Shown in pieces: positions 23,991-30,494 of a DNA stretch of 44,671 nt; the first letter of the stretch is position 1; every line of letters begins with the position of its first letter. Made by a program: the position numbers and the translations under genes. The stretch is taken from contig JAEUKE010000185.1 in the NCBI GenBank assembly GCA_016794345.1, positions 1 to 44,671 of the forward strand. Reading direction: 5' to 3'. Under the pieces are notes generated by a model. The model did not search any database and was not told the DNA's origin. It saw nothing but the letters and a program-made list of their open reading frames with translations. The DNA comes from Myxococcales bacterium. Lineage in GTDB: Bacteria; Myxococcota_A; Polyangia; Polyangiales; Polyangiaceae.

Positions 23991-24941
23991 GTGCACGTCC
24001 TGCCCTTCGAAAAGCCCATCGCAGACCTGTGCGATCGCGTCCGTGAGCTCCGCGGAATCGCACAGCGCGATGCGTCACAAGACGCGGAGCTCGACCGCCT
24101 CGAGGCGGAGGTGCCCCGCGTCTCGAAGGACACCTTCCGCGCCCTGACGCCGCATCAGAAGGTGCAGCTCTCCCGTCACCCGAACCGGCCGTTCACCCTC
24201 GACTACGTGAAGCGGCTGGTCGCAGGCTTCGTGGAGCTGCACGGCGACCGCCGCTTCGCGGACGACGCCTCGATCGTGGCCGGGCTGGGCACCTTCCGCG
24301 GCCGTAACGTGGCCGTCGTCGGCCATCAGAAGGGCCGTGGAACGAAGGAGAACATGAAGCGGAACTTCGGCATGCCCCACCCCGAGGGCTACCGAAAGGC
24401 CATCCGGCTCTACGAGCTGGCGGACCGCTTCAACCTCCCGATCCTCACGTTCATCGACACCCCCGGCGCATACCCCGGCATCGGCGCGGAGGAGCGCGGG
24501 CAGAGCGAGGCCATCGGGGCCGCCTTGCAGACGCTGGCTCGTGTCCGGGTCCCGGTCATTGCCTCGATCATCGGGGAAGGCGGCTCGGGCGGAGCGCTGG
24601 CCCTGGGTGTGGCAAATCGCGTCATCGTCCTCGAGTTCGGGTGCTACTCGGTCATCTCACCCGAGGGCTGCGCCGCCATCCTCTGGAAGGACGGAGCCCG
24701 GGCGGAGGAAGCGGCCGAGCGTCTGAAGATGACGGCGCCCGATCTGCTGTCGGTCGGCGTGGTCGACGAGATCGTGGAGGAGCCGCCGGGCGCCGCCCAC
24801 CAGGACGCGGACGAGGCCGCGCGGAGGCTGGAAGCATCCATCGCCCGCCACCTGGACGAGCTGGACAGAATCGGGTCGGACGACCTCCCGGCGGACCGCT
24901 ACCGTCGCTTCCGGGGGCTCGGCGCCTACCTGGAAGCCTGA
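23991..24941 (+). CDS. accA: Acetyl-CoA carboxylase carboxyltransferase alpha subunit
   Basis: The 316-residue cytoplasmic subunit transfers the carboxyl group from biotin-BCCP to acetyl-CoA, making malonyl-CoA for fatty-acid synthesis. It aligns with AccA along its length: PFEKPIADLCDRV at the start, TLDYVKRLVAGFVELHGDR, then GHQKGRGTKENMKRNFGMPH, DTPGAYPGIGAEERGQSEAI and IGEGGSGGALALGVAN. The GTG at 23991 is preferred over an upstream TTG at 23940 because the family starts right before FEKP and the upstream part is not conserved-looking. AccD is not in the window. The neighbours are lipoproteins, so it appears transcribed alone. Confidence 0.95.
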   Translation: MHVLPFEKPIADLCDRVRELRGIAQRDASQDAELDRLEAEVPRVSKDTFRALTPHQKVQLSRHPNRPFTLDYVKRLVAGFVELHGDRRFADDASIVAGLGTFRGRNVAVVGHQKGRGTKENMKRNFGMPHPEGYRKAIRLYELADRFNLPILTFIDTPGAYPGIGAEERGQSEAIGAALQTLARVRVPVIASIIGEGGSGGALALGVANRVIVLEFGCYSVISPEGCAAILWKDGARAEEAAERLKMTAPDLLSVGVVDEIVEEPPGAAHQDADEAARRLEASIARHLDELDRIGSDDLPADRYRRFRGLGAYLEA

Positions 24942-24995
24942 CGGTTGCTTGCAGCGCCGAAGAAATCGGTGCCTACTGATCGCCGAGGTTGGGCG

Positions 24996-25598
24996 ATGCA
25001 GTCGAAGCAGCTTGGCTTGAGTGCGCTGGTGATCTCATTTTCGGTCCTCGCTTGCGCGAAGGGCTCGGGCATCGGCGAAGACGACGGTGACGGCGACGGC
25101 GGCGCAGGCGGCAGCTCGACGAGCTCGTCCTCGAGCACGAAGAGCAGCAGCTCGAGCGGCACCACCACGAGCGGCGCCACCACCTCCTCCACCACCGGGT
25201 CGACGACGACCGGCGGCATGGGCTGCGGCGACGGCACGTGCAACGGAACCGAGACGTGCTCGACCTGTCCGGCGGACTGCGGCTCGTGCTGCGGCAACGG
25301 GACGTGTGAGCCGAACGAGAACTGTCAGACGTGCACGGCCGACTGCACGAACTGCCCCGCCTGCGGCAACGGCATGTGCGAGACCGGCGAGTCGATGTCG
25401 AACTGTCCGTCGGACTGCGGCCAGGCGAGCGCGTGCGAGCACGACCCGTGTGTCCAAGGTCCGCCCATGACGCTCGACTGTGACGTGTGCGTCGGCGCGG
25501 TGTGCCTGCAGCAGCCGCTCTGCTGCTTCCCCATGTTCGGCAGCTGGAGCGCGGAGTGCGTGAGCCTCGCCGAGCAGAACCCGCTCTGCGGGTGCTGA
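24996..25598 (+). CDS. Cys-rich repeat lipoprotein with Ser/Thr linker
   Basis: This 200-residue product begins MQSKQLGLSALVISFSVLAC, with lipid attachment at Cys20. A Gly/Asp patch and a Ser/Thr-only linker (about 40-70) precede three copies of a Cys repeat: CGDGTCNGTETCSTCPADCG, then CGNGTCEPNENCQTCTADC and CGNGMCETGESMSNCPSDCG. Each has the CGxGxC-x-E-x-C-x-DC pattern of small disulfide-bonded modules abundant in myxobacterial surface proteins. A final Cys-rich segment (CDVCVGAVCLQQPLCCFPMF) ends the protein. The function is unknown; surface adhesion or matrix is a guess. Ser/Thr runs suit an extended, possibly modified stalk. Confidence 0.85.
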   Translation: MQSKQLGLSALVISFSVLACAKGSGIGEDDGDGDGGAGGSSTSSSSSTKSSSSSGTTTSGATTSSTTGSTTTGGMGCGDGTCNGTETCSTCPADCGSCCGNGTCEPNENCQTCTADCTNCPACGNGMCETGESMSNCPSDCGQASACEHDPCVQGPPMTLDCDVCVGAVCLQQPLCCFPMFGSWSAECVSLAEQNPLCGC

Positions 25599-25663
25599 CG
25601 GGCTGCCGAGGAAGGCAGCGCCTGCTTCACGATGACGGTTTCGCCATGGATTCACCCCCCCGG

Positions 25664-25688
25664 CCCCCCTCTCCTTCGGTGAGGGGGG
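25664..25688. repeat. GC-rich palindrome just before the metallophosphoesterase gene
   Basis: CCCCCCTC (25664-25671) pairs with GAGGGGGG (25681-25688). After one T-T mismatch, CC pairs with GG around a TTC loop. The sequence around it (many C, then CTCTCC, then GGAGAGGG) is related in composition to the REP-like pair at 1350 and 1556, but the flank CCCTCACCCC is not intact. Its right arm continues into GGAGAGGG, which lies eight bases before the TTG start of the next gene and may act as the ribosome site. Confidence 0.6.
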
Positions 25689-25698
25689 AGAGGGCGGA

Positions 25699-26826
25699 TT
25701 GAACCGGTTCAAGCGCTACCTCTACGGGACGACGGCGCTCTCGAACGTTCCGCTCCTCGTGGGGGTCGCGCTCCTCCTCGGCGGCTCCTGGCTCGCCTGG
25801 GCCGGGGCCACGGTGGGGGCAGCGCTGCTCACGCGTGGCCTGCGCGGCCGCCTCCGGCTCGCGTTCGACGATCACCCGATCTCGCCCGCGCGGCGCTGGC
25901 TGGTCGAGAAGCCGTACTTCTTGCACTGGTCGGCGGCGCTCGGGTCGCTGCCGGTCGCACTCCTGACAGCACCGTTCTTGTTTCTCGAGGGGCTCGACAT
26001 CGGAGCGTGGGCGCTCGGGTCGTATCTGCTCCCGTTTGCGCTCGCGGTCTACGCGGTCCTGGTTCGGCCGCACGTGGTCCGCGTCCGCGAGCTGGAGATC
26101 CCCATCTCCGGCCTCGCGCCCGCGTTCGACGGCTACCGCATCGTCCAGCTTTCGGACACACACGTCGGCGCGCTCACCCCACCCGAGCGCGCGCGCGGCT
26201 GGGTGGAGAAGGCGAACGCGCTCTCACCCGATCTCGTCGCGTTGACGGGTGACTACGTCACGAGCGGCACCCGATTCCACGAGGCAGCGGCGCGTGTGTT
26301 CGGAGAGCTCAAGGGGCGCGACGGGACCGTCGCCGTGCTCGGGAACCACGACAACTTCGGCGGGTGTGAGCCGCTGGTCACCACGATGCGGGAGGTCGGC
26401 ATCAAGCTCCTCATGAATGACCACACAGTCATTCAACGCGACGGCGCCTCGCTGACGATCGTCGGGGTGGACGACGTCTTCACGCGACGCGCAGACGTCG
26501 ACAGGTCGTTCCGCGGCGTGCCGAAGGGCGTCCCCGTCGTCGGGCTCGCCCACGACCCACGCCTCTTCTCGGCGATGGCGGAGCGCGGGGCCAAGCTCGT
26601 GCTCTCCGGGCACACACACTGGGGCCAGGTGGGGGTCCCTTTCCTCGAGCGGGTCTTGAACGTGGCGCGGCCGTTCTTCCGCTTCCCGGGTGGCCTCTAC
26701 GAGGGCGAGGGCGGCGCGAAGCTCTGGGTTCACCCCGGCCTCGGCACCACCGGTCCGCCCGTCAGGCTCGGCGCCGCGCCGGAGCTGACGGTGCTCGTCT
26801 TGCGCCCGAAGCCGACGCAGGGATGA
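25699..26826 (+). CDS. Membrane-anchored metallophosphoesterase (YkuE/YaeI-like)
   Basis: The 375-residue protein has about four N-terminal membrane helices (14-45, 73-90, 95-130), then a calcineurin-type phosphoesterase domain. Metal-ligand motifs are in order: QLSDTHVGA (Asp, His), ALTGDYV (Asp), LGNHDNFGG (Asn, His, Asp), GLAHDPRLF (His) and SGHTHWGQVG (His x2). The layout matches YkuE/YaeI-type enzymes, some of which cleave UDP-diacylglucosamine-like or other phospholipid-like substrates. The C-terminal GLYEGEGGAKLWVHPGLGTT is also typical. The start is a TTG (25699) in which the palindrome's GGAGAGGG supplies the ribosome site. A downstream ATG is not available before the first helix. 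Confidence 0.9.
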   Translation: MNRFKRYLYGTTALSNVPLLVGVALLLGGSWLAWAGATVGAALLTRGLRGRLRLAFDDHPISPARRWLVEKPYFLHWSAALGSLPVALLTAPFLFLEGLDIGAWALGSYLLPFALAVYAVLVRPHVVRVRELEIPISGLAPAFDGYRIVQLSDTHVGALTPPERARGWVEKANALSPDLVALTGDYVTSGTRFHEAAARVFGELKGRDGTVAVLGNHDNFGGCEPLVTTMREVGIKLLMNDHTVIQRDGASLTIVGVDDVFTRRADVDRSFRGVPKGVPVVGLAHDPRLFSAMAERGAKLVLSGHTHWGQVGVPFLERVLNVARPFFRFPGGLYEGEGGAKLWVHPGLGTTGPPVRLGAAPELTVLVLRPKPTQG

Positions 26827-26863
26827 CCGCCCCTCGCCCGCGTGCTACCTCGCCAGGCTCACG

Positions 26864-27217
26864 ATGGCGAAAGACCCGCGCACGACGCCGCGAGCCGTCA
26901 AGGCACCCCACGGAGCCCACGTCATGGAGATGACCTGGGCCGACGGGCACAAGTCCGTCCTGCCGCACGAGGTCCTCCGCGGATATTGCCCTTGCGCCCA
27001 TTGCCAAGGGCACGGCGGGACAATCAGCTTCGTCCCCGGCGGCGATCTCGAGCTGCGCGAGATCGAGCAGGTGGGGACCTACGCGCTCACGCTGACCTGG
27101 GGCGACGGACACTCGTCTGGCATCTACACGTACGAGTACCTCCGGGCGCTCTGCCACTGTCCGGCCTGCCTCCCCGAGACGCAGTTCCCCCTGCCCAAAG
27201 AAGGCGAGACAACGTGA
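26864..27217 (+). CDS. DUF971 / GBBH-like N-terminal domain protein
   Basis: The 117-residue protein is a single GBBH-like_N (DUF971) domain, the small metal-binding domain found at the N-terminus of gamma-butyrobetaine hydroxylases and alone in many bacteria. It shows TWADGHKSVLPHEVLRGYCP, then C and H residues in CPCAHCQGHGG, and a second cluster CHCPAC near the end. The stand-alone form is often near Fe-S assembly genes; here it overlaps engB by four bases (GTGA), so the two are translationally coupled and it heads the overlapping run that ends at def. The start ATG at 26864 is directly before the conserved part. Confidence 0.85.
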   Translation: MAKDPRTTPRAVKAPHGAHVMEMTWADGHKSVLPHEVLRGYCPCAHCQGHGGTISFVPGGDLELREIEQVGTYALTLTWGDGHSSGIYTYEYLRALCHCPACLPETQFPLPKEGETT

Positions 27218-27930
27218 AGGCGGACCCGCTCGACGTCCTCGACGCGAGCTTCATCGCCGCCCTCACGCCGGGGGCGAGCGCCGACGGCGCCCCACCCACC
27301 TTCGCGGAGGTGGCGTTCGGCGGCCGCTCCAACGTGGGGAAGTCGAGCCTCATCAACACGCTCGTTCAGCGCAAAGGCCTCGTCCGCACGAGCGGCACGC
27401 CTGGCTGCACGAGGCAGGTGAACCTGTTCCAGACGCGCGCGCGCGACGGCGCGACCATCGTCCTGGCCGACCTCCCCGGCTACGGCTTCGCCAAGCGCTC
27501 GAAACAGGAGCGGCAGGCCTGGGCGACCCTCATCGAGCGTTACCTCGCCGAGCGCGTGACGCTCCGCGCGCTCGTCATCGTGACCGACGCGCGACGTGGC
27601 TTCGAAGAAGACGACCTGGAGCTGGCGGCGTTCGCGCGCTCCGCGCGGCGCGCGGACCTCGCCCCGCTCGAGCTCATCTTCGTGGCCACGAAGATCGACC
27701 GATTGCCGAAGTCGTCTGCGCGGGCCCACGTGAAGCGGCTGGAGAAGGCCGCGGCCGGCGCGGTGGTGCCGTTCTCCTCCGAGACGGGCGAAGGACGGCG
27801 AGAGCTGTGGCTGGCCATCCGTCGAGCGGCCGGTGTCGTGCCTCTGGCCGCCGAGCCGATAAACCGGCATAACGCGGGCGAAGCGGCAGATGCGGATGGT
27901 GGACGGCGAGGAATCCAGGGCGGATCGTGA
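27214..27930 (+). CDS. engB: Ribosome biogenesis GTPase EngB (YsxC/YihA)
   Basis: This 238-residue small GTPase is needed for 50S ribosome assembly in other bacteria. G motifs: GGRSNVGKSSLIN (G1), TSGTPGCTRQVNLF (G2), DLPGYGFAKRS (G3), ATKIDRLPKS (G4) and PFSSETGEG (G5). The unusual extra is a low-complexity C-terminus (NRHNAGEAADADGGRRGI) past the normal end of the fold. The last 41 bases also code for the start of the ECF sigma gene in another frame. The GTG start overlaps the DUF971 stop. EngB is an essential housekeeping gene, so this run is probably expressed constitutively. Confidence 0.94.
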   Translation: MKADPLDVLDASFIAALTPGASADGAPPTFAEVAFGGRSNVGKSSLINTLVQRKGLVRTSGTPGCTRQVNLFQTRARDGATIVLADLPGYGFAKRSKQERQAWATLIERYLAERVTLRALVIVTDARRGFEEDDLELAAFARSARRADLAPLELIFVATKIDRLPKSSARAHVKRLEKAAAGAVVPFSSETGEGRRELWLAIRRAAGVVPLAAEPINRHNAGEAADADGGRRGIQGGS

Positions 27931-28486
27931 CCGCGCGGACGCGCAGGCGGTCGAGCGCATCCGCAGCGGGGATACGTCCGCCGTCGCCGATCTCTACGAC
28001 CGCCACGGCGGCACCGCGTTCGGCCTGGCCTTGAAGATCCTCCGCGACGAGGGGGAGGCGGAGGACGTCGTGCATGACGCGTTCGTCGCCATCGTCCAGC
28101 GGGTGGACCAGTATCATCCCGAGCGCGGCACCGTCGCCGCGTGGCTCGTGACCACGGTGCGCAATCTCGCGCTCGACCGCGCACGCCGCAAGACGCGGCG
28201 CGCGCAGATCGTCGAGGCTGAGCTCCGACACGAGCCGACGGAAGCCCCGAAGGACCCCGAGCGAGCGCTCTACTCGGAGCGCGAGCGCGACCGCGTGCGC
28301 CGGGCCATGTCCTCCTTGCCGGAGGCGCAGCGCGAGACGCTGGAGATCGCCTTCTTCGAGGGGCTCAGCTACCCCGAGATCGCTGCGCGAGAGAACGTCC
28401 CGCTCGGCACGATCAAATCACGCGCGGCTCGAGCGCTGCACGCCCTCCGCGCGCAGCTCGAAGAGCTGGAGCCCCAATCGGGATAG
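27890..28486 (+). CDS. ECF-type RNA polymerase sigma factor
   Basis: The 198-residue protein is a group 4 sigma factor: sigma2 at about 25-95 (ADLYDRHGGTAFGLALKILR, then EDVVHDAFVAI) and sigma4 at about 130-185 with the helix-turn-helix SYPEIAARENVPLGTIKSRA. A basic spacer (RARRKTRRAQIVEAE) lies between. No anti-sigma gene is recognisable next to it; instead two large membrane proteins follow ten bases after its stop. Membrane partners that sequester sigma are usual for ECF factors, so the pair could be its regulator, but this is inference. The first ATG at 27890 overlaps engB by 41 bases; an ATG at 27896 is also possible. Confidence 0.92.
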   Translation: MRMVDGEESRADRDRADAQAVERIRSGDTSAVADLYDRHGGTAFGLALKILRDEGEAEDVVHDAFVAIVQRVDQYHPERGTVAAWLVTTVRNLALDRARRKTRRAQIVEAELRHEPTEAPKDPERALYSERERDRVRRAMSSLPEAQRETLEIAFFEGLSYPEIAARENVPLGTIKSRAARALHALRAQLEELEPQSG

Positions 28487-28496
28487 AGACCCTTCC

Positions 28497-30494
28497 ATGC
28501 CGACCTTCGTCGTCGCAGCCGCCCCTCTCTGGCTCGCGCCCGCGCTCCTCCTCTTTGCCGCAGCCGGCCTGGTCGTCCTCGGCCCGAGGCTCGCCCGGCC
28601 CGGGCGGCTCGCCGCCGCCGCGGCCGTGGCGGCGCTCGTCGTCCTCGCCGCGTCGGCTGCTCCCGCCTGGTCGGGGGCGACGGTGCTCAGCCCGCTCGTG
28701 CGCCTCGCCAGGGTCGGCTCGCTCGATCTCGCGCTGGGGATGGCGCTCGACCGCACCTCGTTGCTCGTGGCGGCGGGCATGTTGGTCGCGACCCTGGCCA
28801 GCGCGCTCTTGCCGGGTCCCGACCGAGAAGACCACGGCGCCGTGGCGAGGACGCTCGCCGCCTCCGCCTGCATCGTCTCCGGCGCGCTGGCCGACGGCTT
28901 CCCGCTGCTCCTGCTCGCGCTCTCCACGTTGATCGTCCTGACGCCGCTCGCGGCCGGCCGCCGCGCCGCGCCGGGTCGGTTCTTCGGCGCCGCCGGGGCG
29001 GGCGTCGTCACCCTCGCGCTCGGCGCGACGCTGCTCTTCTGGTCGCTGGGCGGTCGCTGGCTCGACGACGCGCGCTTCCTCGCGGACTTCCGTGCTCGCT
29101 TCATCGTCGCGGAGGAGCAGAAAGACGCGACCGCGCCGCGCTCGAGCGCGCCGAACGCGCGCGGCACGCTCACCTTCGTCTCCCACCCGGGCGCCCGCAT
29201 CTACGACGGCGTGGCCGACGAAGCGCAGCTGCTCCGGACCGACCCGATCGCGATCTCTCCGGCCATCGGCGTGCCCCTCATCGCAGGCCTGCACAAGATC
29301 GCCATCGCGCCTGGAGACGGCGCGGTCGTCGCCGGGGACGGCCTCGAGGTGGCCCTCGTCGACATCGTCAAGATCCGAGAGAATGACGAAACCGTCATTG
29401 TTTTGCAGGGTCCGACGGTCACGTTCCACGAGATCGTGCGGCAGATCGATCCCGCGGCGTTTGCGACGCGGCGCCTGTTCCGCATGCCCGCGGCCACGAT
29501 CCTCGCGGCGTGTTTCCTCGGGGCCCTGCTCCTGTTCGCGCTCGCGCTCCGGGCGCCGCTGCTCGGCCGAACTGGCGCGCTCGCTGGCGCCGGGGTGTTC
29601 GGCCTCGCGGCGATCGCGGTTGCCCGCGTAGCGCCGGTGCTCATCCAGGCGCCCGCCGTGGGCGTCCTCTTCGCGGCAGTGGCCGTGATCTTCGCTGCGC
29701 TCTGGGCCCGCGCGGCGATGCGCTCGCCGGACGCCATCGGCACGGAGGTGCTCGGCGCGGCTGGCCTACTCGCGGTGGCTGCAGGCTCGGCGTCGCCCGT
29801 CGCGCCCGTGTGCGCTTCCGTGTCCCTCGCGCTCGCGGCGCTCGCCATGAACGGCGAAAGCTCCCCGGCGGCCGCAAAGCCGGTCGCCACGAAGAAGAAG
29901 AAAAAGAAGGGCGCCGAGGGCGCCCAAGCCGTCGCCCCCGAAACCGCCATCTCGCCCATCCGGCCGACCTCGCCCTCGGGCCTGTTGCTCGCCGCGCTCG
30001 CCGGCGCGCCCGTGCCCGGTGGCGTCTTCGCGCTCGGCGCCTCGGGCGTCGCTTGCGCGTTCGCCGGGATGGGCGCGGGCAACCTGGTCTCGGCCGCATG
30101 CATCGTGGCAACCTGGGCGTGTATCACCTCGATCGTCTGGCGGGCGCGCCCCGACTCGACGGCGTCGCAGATCTGGCTCGGCGCCGCGTCGCTCGTCGCG
30201 GCGCCGCTCGTCGCGATCGCCTTGTCTCCCTGGAACGTCCCGGCGAACGTGGCCGGAGACGCACGCGTCGGCCTCGCGTTCGTCGGCTTCGCGATCGCGC
30301 TCGCCGGCTTCTTCTTCGCTCGACGGAAGGCCGTCGCCACGGCTGATTCACCTCCCGAGCGCGACGGCGAGAGCCCGGTCGTCCTCGGCGTCGGCCGCGC
30401 GCTCGATCGCCTGCTCGGCGCGCCGCTCGACATCCTCGCGCTCCCCTTCTCGAAGGCTCCGCCGGCCGAGCCGCGCCAGAAGGAGTCGGCGTGA
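28497..30494 (+). CDS. Degenerate NuoL-like membrane protein with inserted beta domain
   Basis: The 665-residue protein has about thirteen membrane helices. By eye it aligns with NuoL, the complex I proton-channel subunit: VGSLDLALGMALDRTSLLV (74-92) with NuoL VGDFNIGFNLVLDGLSL, and LADGFPLLLLALST (131-144) with NuoL LADNLLLMYLGWEG. The Glu of that motif, needed for proton transfer, is Ser143, and the TM7 Lys is absent (GALLLFALAL). GPTVTFHEIVRQI (305-317) matches NuoL GTLNFREMVEL, and before it (about 186-304) is an inserted domain with a PEGA-like pattern (GTLTFVSHPGARIYDG). NuoL topology would put the insert in the periplasm. A Lys/Ala linker lies near 455-480. Active proton pumping is unlikely; NuoL origin is inferred from pattern, not from a search. 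Confidence 0.72.
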   Translation: MPTFVVAAAPLWLAPALLLFAAAGLVVLGPRLARPGRLAAAAAVAALVVLAASAAPAWSGATVLSPLVRLARVGSLDLALGMALDRTSLLVAAGMLVATLASALLPGPDREDHGAVARTLAASACIVSGALADGFPLLLLALSTLIVLTPLAAGRRAAPGRFFGAAGAGVVTLALGATLLFWSLGGRWLDDARFLADFRARFIVAEEQKDATAPRSSAPNARGTLTFVSHPGARIYDGVADEAQLLRTDPIAISPAIGVPLIAGLHKIAIAPGDGAVVAGDGLEVALVDIVKIRENDETVIVLQGPTVTFHEIVRQIDPAAFATRRLFRMPAATILAACFLGALLLFALALRAPLLGRTGALAGAGVFGLAAIAVARVAPVLIQAPAVGVLFAAVAVIFAALWARAAMRSPDAIGTEVLGAAGLLAVAAGSASPVAPVCASVSLALAALAMNGESSPAAAKPVATKKKKKKGAEGAQAVAPETAISPIRPTSPSGLLLAALAGAPVPGGVFALGASGVACAFAGMGAGNLVSAACIVATWACITSIVWRARPDSTASQIWLGAASLVAAPLVAIALSPWNVPANVAGDARVGLAFVGFAIALAGFFFARRKAVATADSPPERDGESPVVLGVGRALDRLLGAPLDILALPFSKAPPAEPRQKESA

